From Trebonia sp963785645 (lineage in GTDB: Bacteria > Actinomycetota > Actinomycetes > Streptosporangiales > Streptosporangiaceae), in assembly GCA_963785645.1 (NCBI GenBank), contig CAWAWG010000002.1:310001-374000 (forward strand): a DNA stretch of 64,000 bases, given 5' to 3'. Below the pieces are notes generated by a model that saw only the letters and a program-made list of their open reading frames with translations, was not told where the DNA came from and did not search any database. Below, piece by piece: positions 17,471 to 25,727 of this stretch (positions are counted from its first letter, which is position 1; each line of letters starts with the position of its first letter). The translations under genes were made by a program, and so were the position numbers.

Positions 17471-18910
17471 ATGGAGACTGTCCGCCACTTCATCGGCGGG
17501 AAGCACGTGTACAGCACGCTCAGGAAGAGCTACGGCGTGACCGACCCCGCCACGGGGAAGGAGTATGCGCAGGTCGAGGTCGGCCTCGGCGCCGACATCA
17601 ACCAGGCGGTGCTCGCGGCACGGACCGCCCTGGAGAGCGGTCCGTGGCCCGGGATGGCGGCACCGGACAGAGCACGCGTCTTGCACGGCATCGCGGATGC
17701 GATCGACGCCCGGGCCGGCGACATCGCTGCCGCCGAGGCGCTCAGCACCGGCCTGCCGGTCACGCAGGCCGGGGAGCGGGCCGCGCGGGCGGGCGAGTTC
17801 TTCCGCCTCTCGGCCGAGCTGATCCTGGCGCGGGGGGCGGCCGGGGAACCCTCCGGGTCCAGCTACGTGGTTACCCGCCCGGCGGGCGTCGCCGGGCTGA
17901 TCACCCCGTGGCGCCTGCCGTTCTTGGCGCAGGCGCGGGTAATCGCGCCCGCCCTGGCCGCAGGCTGCACGATCGTGCTCAAGCCGGATGAGTGGGCGCC
18001 GCGGCCGGCCGCTCTGCTGGCGGAGATCACCACCGCGGCGGGTCTGCCCGACGGCGTGCTCAACATCGTGCACGGTTCCCTGCACCGCAAGGCCCCTGGT
18101 ACCCAGGCCAGGGACGCCCTGATCGCACACCCCGGCGTGGCCCGGCTGTCCTTCGCCGGCGAGGCGGCCGACGCGGAGCAGGTCACGCTCGAGGCCGCCA
18201 GGCAAGGCAAGAACCTGTCCACCGAAATCGACGGCAGCTCGCCCTGCCTCATCTTCGCCGATGCCGACCTCGATCAGGCGATCGACAGCGCGCTGTTCGG
18301 CGCGTTCGCACTCAACGGGCAGCGGCGCACCGCTACCTCGACGATCCTGGTCCAGCGTTCCATTTACGACTCCTTCGTCAGTCGCCTCGCGCAACGGGCG
18401 GCCCGCATCCGCGTCGGCGACCCGGGCGACCCGGCCACGCAGATCGGGCCGCTGCCGCACGCGGATCACTACGGCAAGCTCGTCTCTTCCGTGCGACTCG
18501 GTCTCAGGGAAGGCGCGCGCCTGGTGGCGGGCGGGCTGCGGCCGACCGGACTGCCCGAAGGAAACTACCTCGCCGCAACCGTGCTCGCCGACGTGCTGCC
18601 GGAAATGAGGATCTTCACCGAGCAGATCTGCGGGCCCGTTGTCCGCCTCACGCCGTTCGACACCGACGAAGAAGCCGTCGCACTCGCCAACGCTGTCACC
18701 TGCCCGACGGCGGCCTACATCTGGACCGCTGACCGGCGGCGAGCGCACCGTCTGGTGCCGGCCATCGAGTCGGCAAGCACCTGGGTGAACTCCGGTAACC
18801 CGCAGGACCTGCGAACCGCGTCCGCGGACATCGACGTCGACTTCTACGTCCGGTCTCGGACCGTGCACATCGCGGCCGACGACGCGCGCGGGCCGCTGTT
18901 CGGTGCCTGA
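17471..18910 (+). CDS. Aldehyde dehydrogenase superfamily protein lacking the catalytic cysteine
   Basis: 479 residues with the complete ALDH architecture, closest in pattern to HpaE-type semialdehyde dehydrogenases. Three active-site positions differ from the family. TPWRLPF replaces NPWNFPL, losing the oxyanion Asn; EIDGSSP replaces ELGGKSP but keeps the general-base Glu; and ALNGQRRTATSTILV replaces the usual LNGERCTASSRLLV, so the nucleophilic Cys is Arg. EQICGPVVRLTPF retains the second conserved Glu. NAD(P)-dependent aldehyde oxidation through a thiohemiacetal is therefore not expected. It may bind ligand, act as a scaffold, or catalyse something else. The frame is intact with normal codon use, arguing against simple decay. 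ATG at 17471 follows AAAGGAGC. Confidence 0.85.
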   Translation: METVRHFIGGKHVYSTLRKSYGVTDPATGKEYAQVEVGLGADINQAVLAARTALESGPWPGMAAPDRARVLHGIADAIDARAGDIAAAEALSTGLPVTQAGERAARAGEFFRLSAELILARGAAGEPSGSSYVVTRPAGVAGLITPWRLPFLAQARVIAPALAAGCTIVLKPDEWAPRPAALLAEITTAAGLPDGVLNIVHGSLHRKAPGTQARDALIAHPGVARLSFAGEAADAEQVTLEAARQGKNLSTEIDGSSPCLIFADADLDQAIDSALFGAFALNGQRRTATSTILVQRSIYDSFVSRLAQRAARIRVGDPGDPATQIGPLPHADHYGKLVSSVRLGLREGARLVAGGLRPTGLPEGNYLAATVLADVLPEMRIFTEQICGPVVRLTPFDTDEEAVALANAVTCPTAAYIWTADRRRAHRLVPAIESASTWVNSGNPQDLRTASADIDVDFYVRSRTVHIAADDARGPLFGA

Positions 18911-19165
18911 TCACCGCGGATCGGCGACGAAGGGACAGCACCCGGCCGTCAGCACGCATGATTCACTTGGTCCTGAACGGATCGGGGTACCTGCCCCACC
19001 TCCTAATGTGCTGCCGGAGAGGTGTACCGAGTTTGGTGGGCACAAAACGGCACATGTCGGGCGGGATTACGCGCGGAATTCGGTATACCTTGTCCCGCCC
19101 TTTTGATTTGTTGGCGCTTTGGCGAGATCACAAGCCGTGTCGGCCATTTTCACGGGACTCCGATT

Positions 19166-19227
19166 GCACCTCTGATAGCGCGAGGTGCAGACCAACTGGC
19201 GTTGCGATGAGCTGGCGTTGCGACGAG
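19166..19227. repeat. Hairpin and 16-bp direct repeat in the leader of cluster A
   Basis: GCACCTC (19166-19172) pairs with GAGGTGC (19182-19188). Next, CTGGCGTTGCGATGAG at 19196-19211 is repeated with one change at 19212-19227. They lie about 100 bp upstream of the promoter at 19310 and may be regulator binding sites. 18911-19451 contains no supported gene. Confidence 0.35.
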
Positions 19228-19309
19228 ATGGAACTTGCTTGTTTTCGGGCAAGCAATGGTCACAACAGTATCTTAAACAACAGACTTCAATAGAATCTCA
19301 CATTAATCA

Positions 19310-19338
19310 TTGACAGATTTGATAGGTATTGATACAGT
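19310..19338 (+). promoter_or_regulatory. Sigma70-like promoter for cluster A
   Basis: A perfect -35 hexamer TTGACA (19310-19315), a 17-bp spacer and a -10 TACAGT (19333-19338), in a conspicuously AT-rich patch 114 bp upstream of the first gene of the cluster. All ten downstream genes are on the same strand with short gaps or overlaps, so this could drive the whole unit. Confidence 0.6.
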
Positions 19339-19451
19339 TAGTTACCTCTCGTTCACATGTTTAAACCACCACGTCGAGGTCCGGTGGCGCACCGAGTCGG
19401 ATTCAACTAACCGAGCCATGCTGACGACTGAGTTTTATTCGGGGACAATCA

Positions 19452-20174
19452 GTGGATAAGCAATCGGCCATATACCGTGCCGTCCCGGCGCTGGCGGATG
19501 TGCCCCAGGTGCCGTTGATCGACTTTGACCTGGTGCGCGGCCCGGGAGGAGGGGACCCGGTCGGCTCGCGGTTGCTGCTGCACGGCTTCGGCGGCGACAA
19601 GCACCAGCTGCGTCCCCTGGGCGAGGCTCTGCCGCAGGACGACGGCGTGATCTCCATGTATCCCTCACTGCGCGCTCACGGTGCGAGCCACAGACCGCCG
19701 TGGGGCTATTCCGTGCTTGATTTCGCAGCCGACATACACCGGGTGGCGGATCTGCTGCCGGCCCCGGTTGACCTCATCGGGTACTCGTACGGCGCCCTGG
19801 TCGGTGCCGTTTCCGCACTGACCTGGGGCGTCGATTCTGTGCGGACGCTCACGGTGATTGACCAGTCGTTCGAGGCCGACCCGGCGCAGTATGTCAAGGA
19901 TGACTGGGCCGAGGGCAGTTACCTGCGCTTCATGTACGGGTACGCCGGCCTGCTCGACCGGCTCGACATCCCGGTGCTGCTGCTGACGGGCGAGGACAGC
20001 CATATGGTGAGTGCCGCCGAACGGGACCGGCTGCTGGCCCGCTGCGGCCCGCGGCTTGAGGTGGCGCCCGTGCCGGGCACGCACGCCACCTGCCTGCACG
20101 ACCCCGCGGGCGTTGCCCGGCTGATCACGGACTTCCAGGAAAGGAACGCAGGGTGCGGCAACCGCCGGTCGTGA
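19452..20174 (+). CDS. Alpha/beta hydrolase
   Basis: 240 residues from GTG at 19452. It has an oxyanion-type HGFGGDKHQ, nucleophile elbow GYSYGA (Ser near residue 117), an acid candidate in LLTGEDSH and a catalytic His in PGTHATCLHD. No signal peptide, so it is cytoplasmic. As first gene of cluster A it could hydrolyse a thioester or ester intermediate, act as a type II proofreading thioesterase, or activate a prodrug form. Its 3' end overlaps the exporter gene by 22 bp, indicating translational coupling. Confidence 0.85.
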   Translation: MDKQSAIYRAVPALADVPQVPLIDFDLVRGPGGGDPVGSRLLLHGFGGDKHQLRPLGEALPQDDGVISMYPSLRAHGASHRPPWGYSVLDFAADIHRVADLLPAPVDLIGYSYGALVGAVSALTWGVDSVRTLTVIDQSFEADPAQYVKDDWAEGSYLRFMYGYAGLLDRLDIPVLLLTGEDSHMVSAAERDRLLARCGPRLEVAPVPGTHATCLHDPAGVARLITDFQERNAGCGNRRS

Positions 20175-21601
20175 AGGGCTGGACCGGCGCGCCCGGGCCG
20201 GCCCGCACGCTCGTGCTGGCTCAGCTGATCACCACGATCGGCAACGGCGCCTTCGCCACGACCTCGGCACTGTATTTCACCCGGGTTATCGGCTTCACCC
20301 CGGTGGCCTTCGGGCTCGGGCTGAGCCTGGCCGGCGTGACCGGAGTCCTCGCGGGCGTACCGGTCGGGTACCTGTCCGACCGGCGCGGCGCGCGCGACGT
20401 CGCCGTGGCTCTCATCGCGCTGAGCGGCGCCGCCGTGGCGGTCTACACCGTGCTGCACTCTTATCTCGTCTTCGTGCTCGCGGCCTGCTGCTTCGCGCTC
20501 TTCGACCGCGGCGGGTACGCGGCGCGGCAGGCGCTGATGGCGTCCGTGCTCACCGGCCACGACCTGGTGCAGGCGCGAGCCAGGCTGCGGGTGGTAACCA
20601 ACGTCGGCATGTCAGTCGGTGCCGGCCTGGGCGCGATCGCGCTGGCAGCAGGCTCGCCCCTGGCCTACCGGATCCTGCTCGGCGCCGATGCGGCGTCCTT
20701 CGTCGGCTGCGCCCTGCTGCTGCGCCGGCTGCCCGCGGCCGGACGGTCCTCCGCTCAGTCAGCGGCTGCCGGGCAGGCCGTGCCGGAAACCGTCGCGGAA
20801 CCCCCGGCGGATGTGAACGCGCAACCGCAGGCCGGCGGCCCGCGGCGCCGCCGGGGCTGGCAGGGTCTTTGGGGCTGGCAGGGTCTTTGGGGCTGGCCGG
20901 GTCTTTGGGGCTGGCCGGGCCGCCGGGGCCGGCGAAGTCGTCCGGATGGCACCGGCAAACCGCGCCTGACCGTGCTGCGGGATCGCCCCTACGCGCTGAT
21001 CTCCCTGGTCAGCATGATCTTGTCGCTGCACGCCCCGCTGCTCGACGTGATCATGCCGCTGTGGATCGTCCGGCACACGGGGGCACCCAAGGTGCTGATC
21101 TCCGCCCTCTACATTCTGAACACGCTCACGGTGGTGCTGACCCAGGTGCGGATCTCCCGTCGCATCACCACCCTGGACGCCGCGGTGCGCGCATCCCGAG
21201 CGGCCGCACTTGCCCTGGTCGGGGTGTGCGTGCTGTTCGCGCTGTCCTCCGGGCGATCCGCGCTGCCGGCGATCCTGCTCCTTGTCGCCGCGGGCGCCCT
21301 CCATGTCTACGCCGAGATGACGCAGTCCTCGGCGGGCTGGGTTCTCGCCTTCGACCTCGCCCCAGCCGACCGGCAGGGCCAGTACCAGGGGCTGTTCAAT
21401 TCGGGGCTCGCGGCCAGCCAGATGATCGCGCCGGGCCTGCTGACCGCGCTGCTCATCGGCTGGGGAGTACCGGGCTGGCTGGTGCTTGGCGCGGCGTTCG
21501 CCGCCGCCGGCTACGCGACCGGGCCGGTCACCCGGTGGGCGCGCCGGACCCGCGAGCTGTTCGCGCCCCCTGAGCAGTACAGCGTGACCAGCACGGCATG
21601 A
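20153..21601 (+). CDS. MFS transporter with Trp-rich repeat loop
   Basis: 482 residues from GTG at 20153, about twelve hydrophobic segments. The MFS motif A between TM2 and TM3 is visible as VGYLSDRRGARD. The central cytoplasmic loop (residues 200-270) contains the repeat GWQGLW/GWPGLW encoded by an 18-bp minisatellite. The C-terminal half carries AEMTQSSAGWVLAFDLAP and ADRQGQYQGLFN, seen in drug-efflux MFS members. Likely exports the product of cluster A across the inner membrane. It ends in ATGA overlapping the next gene. Confidence 0.88.
   Translation: MRQPPVVKGWTGAPGPARTLVLAQLITTIGNGAFATTSALYFTRVIGFTPVAFGLGLSLAGVTGVLAGVPVGYLSDRRGARDVAVALIALSGAAVAVYTVLHSYLVFVLAACCFALFDRGGYAARQALMASVLTGHDLVQARARLRVVTNVGMSVGAGLGAIALAAGSPLAYRILLGADAASFVGCALLLRRLPAAGRSSAQSAAAGQAVPETVAEPPADVNAQPQAGGPRRRRGWQGLWGWQGLWGWPGLWGWPGRRGRRSRPDGTGKPRLTVLRDRPYALISLVSMILSLHAPLLDVIMPLWIVRHTGAPKVLISALYILNTLTVVLTQVRISRRITTLDAAVRASRAAALALVGVCVLFALSSGRSALPAILLLVAAGALHVYAEMTQSSAGWVLAFDLAPADRQGQYQGLFNSGLAASQMIAPGLLTALLIGWGVPGWLVLGAAFAAAGYATGPVTRWARRTRELFAPPEQYSVTSTA
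20854..20920 (+). repeat. 18-bp minisatellite inside the MFS gene
   Basis: Three full units and one partial unit of GGGCTGGCAGGGTCTTTG (third and fourth with C for A), in frame, encoding GWQGLW/GWPGLW. Copy number can change by slippage without altering frame. Confidence 0.85.
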
Positions 21602-22696
21602 CCAGCAACGCCGTGATCAGGAAGGAGATCATGACCAGATCAGAATCGACCGCGCGCCAGGGAACCGGTCCACGCGATGCCACCGAGCTGACGATCTGCG
21701 ACCTGTGGCAGCAGGTGCTCGGTGTCACCTCGGTCGGCGTGCATGACGACTTCTTCGTGGCCGGCGGCAACTCGCTGCTCGCGATCAAGGTCGTGGTGGG
21801 CATCCGGCGGTACTTCGGCGTAGATGTCACCGCGGGCGAGCTGCTGGAGGCGAACACCGTCGCCAAGCTGGCCGAGATCGTCCGGAGCGGCCGGGACGAG
21901 CCGCCGAGCCCGCTGATCCGGCTGCGGCAGGGCGATGCCGGGCTCGCCCCGGTCTACGGGCTGCCCCCGGTTTCCGGCACGACGCTGGTCTACGTGCGGC
22001 TGATGCGGTCACTCAGCCAGGCGCGCCCGTTCTGGGCGCTCCAGTCGGTCGGTCTGCAGCCGGGCGAGCAGCCGCTGGACAGCGTCTCCGCTGTCGCGTC
22101 GGATTTCATCGCCCGGGCCCGGGCGGTGCACCCCGCGGGCCGGCCGTGGAACCTGATCGGGTTTTCCATGGGCGGCGTCTTCGCCTACGAGGCGGCCAGG
22201 CAGCTCGGCGCGGCCGGAGAACGAGTCGGGCTGGTCGGCCTGCTGGACACCCGTCCGTTCGTTGATACCAGCGGCGACACCGACTACGCGCTGCGGGCCC
22301 TGCTGCAGCGGGCGCTGCGGGTCGACCTTGACCTGGCGCAGGTGCGGGCGCTCGCTCCGCCGGAGCGCGCGGCCCTGCTGCTCAAGGAGGCGGTCGCGGC
22401 CGGCACCGTCCCGGCCGACTTCGACGAGGACCGGCTGCTCCGGATGGTGGACATGTACCAGTACAACCTGGACGCGCTGGCCGGCGACGACCCGGCCTGG
22501 CTACCAGGGACGCCTCACCCTGTACCGGGTGACCGACCACGCGATGGAACCGGTGCTGCTCCCCCACGACCTGGACTGGTCGCGCCGGGCAGCGGAAATC
22601 CGGGTGCACGACGTGCCGGGACACCACTTCAGCATGATCGAGCCGGGCAACGTAGAAACGCTGGCCGCGCTGATCGACGCAGCAGCGGAGGACTGA
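21598..22696 (+). CDS. Peptidyl carrier protein-thioesterase didomain, with an apparent frameshift
   Basis: Start ATG 21598 overlaps the transporter stop; ATG 21631, behind GGAAGGAG, is an alternative. Residues 30-95 are a carrier domain with the phosphopantetheine site DDFFVAGGNSLLAIKV (Ser59). A type I thioesterase domain follows, with nucleophile GFSMGGV (Ser190). After QYNLDALAGDDPA the frame slips near 22497-22500; the next frame continues at once with YQGRLTLYRV, VHDVPGHHFSMIEPGNV (catalytic His) and ends at 22696. One base inserted, or two lost, explains this, and both halves are otherwise well conserved, so a sequencing error is as likely as a real mutation. Role: holds and releases the aminoacyl intermediate of cluster A. 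Confidence 0.8.
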
Positions 22697-22702
22697 TTCG
22701 CC

Positions 22703-23233
22703 ATGACCGAGAGCACGCAGACTCCCGCGCCCGCCCCGACCGCGATCGCGCTGACGCCCATCGGCGTCGTCCGCGGCGGCCGGGTCACACCCGAGGACGA
22801 CTACTGGGGCTCGGTGACCTCGGTCATCGAGCTGGATCCGGCCCAGCTCAGCACCGAGGCCGTCCGGGGCCTTGCCGACTTCTCTCACCTGGAAGTGGTC
22901 TTTCATTTCCACCGGTGCGATCCGGACCGGGTGGAGCGCGGCTCGCGGCACCCCCGCGGCCGGGCCGAGCTGCCGCTGACCGGGGTGCTGGCGCAACGCG
23001 TCAAAGACCGCCCCAATCACCTCGGCGTGTCCCGCTGCGAGCTGGTTTCCGTGGACGGCCTGCGGCTGCACGTGCGCGGTCTGGACGCGGTGGACGGCAC
23101 GCCGGTGCTTGACGTGAAGCCGTTTCTGCTCTCGATGATCCCGCCGACGGCGGCGGTGCGGGAGGCCGGGTGGGTGGACGCGGTGATGGAGCACTACTAC
23201 GTCGACGAACCCGGGAAGGCAGGCTTCGCATGA
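22703..23233 (+). CDS. TrmO/TsaA-like SAM-dependent methyltransferase
   Basis: 176 residues. The UPF0066 beta-barrel fold is recognisable: ALTPIGVVRGG, GLADFSHLEVVFHFH, GVLAQRVKDRPNHLGVSRCE and GLDAVDGTPVLDVKPFL line up with the conserved blocks of tRNA m6t6A methyltransferase TrmO. RPNHLG replaces the common RPNPIG. The family uses SAM in an unusual beta-barrel rather than a Rossmann fold. In this cluster, between the carrier-TE and the radical SAM gene and overlapping the latter by ATGA, a small-molecule substrate is more likely than tRNA. That is inference from position. Confidence 0.8.
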   Translation: MTESTQTPAPAPTAIALTPIGVVRGGRVTPEDDYWGSVTSVIELDPAQLSTEAVRGLADFSHLEVVFHFHRCDPDRVERGSRHPRGRAELPLTGVLAQRVKDRPNHLGVSRCELVSVDGLRLHVRGLDAVDGTPVLDVKPFLLSMIPPTAAVREAGWVDAVMEHYYVDEPGKAGFA

Positions 23234-24696
23234 GCACCTTGGCCAACGACACCTCGAACGAACTCGAGCTCAACCTCGGTGTGCTGCTTGCGCGCAATCC
23301 GCACCTGAACGTGCCGCGCGATCAGTACAACATCAATGTCACGTCCAACTCCGGCGACCGGCTGGACCCGGAGCAGGTCACCGGTGAACTGGAGTCCTTC
23401 CCCGGGGCGGGCCTGCCCGCCCACCTGTACTTTCACCTGCCGCTGTGCAACTACATCTGCCACTTCTGCAACTACGTGAAGCGGCTCATCCCGCGCGGCC
23501 GGGAGGAGGACGCCCTGCGGCTCTGGCAGGACCTGCTCATCGACGAATCCCGGCGCTACCTGGACCGCTTCGGCTGGATAGCCGAAGCCCGGATCGAGTC
23601 CTTCTACATAGGCGGCGGGACCGCCGCCCTGCTGCTCAACGACAGGGAAACGATCGCACCGCTGGTTGAGCACGTCAGGTCGCACTACCAGCTGACGCCG
23701 CAGGTCGAGTTCAACATCGAGGGCAACCCGGAGAACTTCACCCGCGACAACCTCGCCCGCGCCCGCGACCTCGGGTTCAACCGGTTCAGCCTTGGTGTGC
23801 AGTCGCTGCAGGACGAGGTCAACGAATTCACCAAGCGGCGGCACAGCGCGGCGGCGTCGCTCGCCGCGATCGAGAACCTGCTGGCCACCGGGTGCCCGTT
23901 CAACGTCGACATGATGTTCGGCCTGCCCTACCAGACCCCGGAATCGGTCCGCCGGGACCTGGTCACGCTGACCGGGCTGGGCGTGCCGACCATCACCATT
24001 TACCGCCTCCGCAACGCCGACCGGGCCGAGATGGGCATCGGCAACAGCGCGATCTGGAACAACCCCGCGGTACGGGAGCGGCTGATCAGCCAGGGGTACT
24101 TCCCCGACCTGGAGACCACGTACCTGATGCGCCAGAACGCCGTGGAGGTACTGCTCGGCTCCGGGTACCGCCCGAGCCCGTGCGGCTGGTGGAGCAGGCC
24201 GGACACCTACCCGGGCGGCAACATCCCCCAGACGTCCAAGAACAAGTGGGAGCACTACCACACGATGCTCGCGCACGGCCCGGGAGCGTACGGCTGGCTC
24301 ACCGGTGACCGCGAAGAGTTCGTGCAGACCCACAACACCACCGACATCTCGGGCTACGTCAACTTCATGCGGGGCGATCCCGGCCTGCCGCTGGCATACG
24401 GCCGCAAGCTGGCGGGACACAAGGCGATCGGCACCGCGCTCGGCTTCAACTTCAAGGCCAACCAGCCGATTGTGCTGCGGCGCTACGTCAGCCAGTTCGG
24501 CGCCGACCTGCTGACCACCGAGCCGTTCGCCTCGGCCTTCAGCGACCTGCTGGACCGCGGCCTGGTCGAGCTGAGCGCCGACGGCGGCGCGCTCCAGCCG
24601 ACCCTCGACGGCGAGGCCCTGCACGAAGAGATCATCCAGCACTACTTCCATGAGCGTATCGGCCTTTCCGATGCGCCGGTATGCCGCCGCGGATGA
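23230..24696 (+). CDS. HemW-like radical SAM enzyme (possible class C radical SAM methyltransferase)
   Basis: 488 residues from ATG 23230, which overlaps the stop of the TrmO-like gene. The cluster motif CNYICHFC (Cys73, 77, 80; CX3CX2C) is followed by FYIGGGTAAL and EFNIEGNPENF, blocks that in HemN/HemW relatives bind SAM, then FSLGVQSLQDEV and VDMMFGLPYQT. The C-terminal HemN-type domain is present (GRKLAGHKAIGTALGFNF). Relatives in natural-product clusters (NosN, TbtI, Jaw5, C10P types) use two SAM molecules to methylate or cyclopropanate unactivated carbon. A class I methyltransferase later in the operon would complete a C10P/C10Q-like pair. A plain HemW haem chaperone is unlikely in this context. 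Confidence 0.82.
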   Translation: MSTLANDTSNELELNLGVLLARNPHLNVPRDQYNINVTSNSGDRLDPEQVTGELESFPGAGLPAHLYFHLPLCNYICHFCNYVKRLIPRGREEDALRLWQDLLIDESRRYLDRFGWIAEARIESFYIGGGTAALLLNDRETIAPLVEHVRSHYQLTPQVEFNIEGNPENFTRDNLARARDLGFNRFSLGVQSLQDEVNEFTKRRHSAAASLAAIENLLATGCPFNVDMMFGLPYQTPESVRRDLVTLTGLGVPTITIYRLRNADRAEMGIGNSAIWNNPAVRERLISQGYFPDLETTYLMRQNAVEVLLGSGYRPSPCGWWSRPDTYPGGNIPQTSKNKWEHYHTMLAHGPGAYGWLTGDREEFVQTHNTTDISGYVNFMRGDPGLPLAYGRKLAGHKAIGTALGFNFKANQPIVLRRYVSQFGADLLTTEPFASAFSDLLDRGLVELSADGGALQPTLDGEALHEEIIQHYFHERIGLSDAPVCRRG

Positions 24697-25727
24697 CGGC
24701 CGCCGGTACCGTCGTCCGCTGGCTGGAGCCTGCCCGGCCAGCGGAGAGCCAGCCCGAGGGCGAGGCTGAGCGGCTGGTCTCCGCGCTGCACGGCGCGGAG
24801 ACCAGCGTCCTGCTGAGCGGCGGCTCCGCGGCCGCCGTGCACGCGCTGTGCGCACTGACCAATCCCGGCGGCCACGTCATCGTCTCAGCCGGGCTGTACG
24901 CGCCGCTCGGATCGTTCCTTGAGGACCCCTTCGCCCGGCTGGGACGCGACGTCACGTACCTCGACTGCGCGGACGTGGCGGCGGTGGCGGCCGGCATCCG
25001 CGCTGAGACCCAGCTCATCTTCGCGGAGTCGGTGGCCGATCCGCTGATGCGGCTGACCCCGGTCAATGAACTCGCCGAACTCGCGCACGGGTGCGATCTG
25101 CCGGTGCTGGTGGACAACACCGGCCTGTCGCCCGCGATGGCGCGTCCGCTCGACATGGGCGCGACTGTGGTGGTGGAGAACTGCGTACCGTACCTGTCCG
25201 GGCCCGCCGGGGTGGACGCCTCGGTCGCCTGCGGCCCGCGCCGCCTGGTGCGGCGTATCGCTGCCCAGGCACGGCCGGCGGGCGCCGCGCCCGGCGCGTG
25301 GTCCAGTGCCATGCTCAGCCAGGCACTGCGCACCCTGGAACTGCGGATGGCCGCGCACGAGCGCAACGCGGACGCGATCGCGCAGTTCCTGCGCGGTCAC
25401 CCCGGCGTGGCCGCGGTGTACCGGCCCGGCTTCGACGACGCCCCGTGGGCGGTAGAGACCCACCGCGGCTTCGGCGGCCTGCTGTCCTTCCTCCCCCGGC
25501 CCGGCCTGCCCGGCGCGGCCGTGCTCCGGGAGACGCCGTCCCGGGAGATGCCGAACGACCCGGTCAGCCTGCCCGCGCTTGACTTTCCCGGCGCCGCCGG
25601 AGCGCGGCACCGGGAGCAGATGGGCGTTCCGCCTGGACTGGTGCGGGTGAGGGCGGGCCTTGAGCCTGCGGCCGGACAGATCGCCGCACTGCGCGGACTG
25701 CTCGACGCCGCCGCGGGAGAGCGCTGA
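24693..25727 (+). CDS. Cystathionine gamma-synthase-fold protein with no lysine residue
   Basis: About 344 residues; the ATG at 24693 forms ATGA with the upstream stop (ATG 24681 is also in frame). Clear Cys/Met-metabolism PLP-family blocks: GGHVIVSAGLY, VLVDNTGLSPAMARPLDMGA (retaining the Asp that contacts the pyridine nitrogen), TLELRMAAHERNADAIAQFL, HRGFGGLLSF and LVRVRAGLE (carboxylate-binding Arg). Where relatives have HSATKYLGGHSD with the Schiff-base lysine, this protein has ENCVPYLSGPAGVD. I find no lysine anywhere in the sequence. A normal internal aldimine is therefore impossible. It is shorter than the usual 380-400 residues. Possibilities are a non-catalytic partner, a lysine-free PLP enzyme, or a PLP-independent activity. 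Confidence 0.8.
   Translation: MTAAGTVVRWLEPARPAESQPEGEAERLVSALHGAETSVLLSGGSAAAVHALCALTNPGGHVIVSAGLYAPLGSFLEDPFARLGRDVTYLDCADVAAVAAGIRAETQLIFAESVADPLMRLTPVNELAELAHGCDLPVLVDNTGLSPAMARPLDMGATVVVENCVPYLSGPAGVDASVACGPRRLVRRIAAQARPAGAAPGAWSSAMLSQALRTLELRMAAHERNADAIAQFLRGHPGVAAVYRPGFDDAPWAVETHRGFGGLLSFLPRPGLPGAAVLRETPSREMPNDPVSLPALDFPGAAGARHREQMGVPPGLVRVRAGLEPAAGQIAALRGLLDAAAGER

Noticed and set aside
20854..20920. CRISPR-like short repeat
   Set aside because: Units are contiguous without spacers and in frame inside a transporter gene, so it is a minisatellite.
23230..24696. Housekeeping HemW/coproporphyrinogen oxidase
   Set aside because: The fold fits, but operon context and divergent blocks around the Cys motif favour a biosynthetic role; kept only as a minor alternative.
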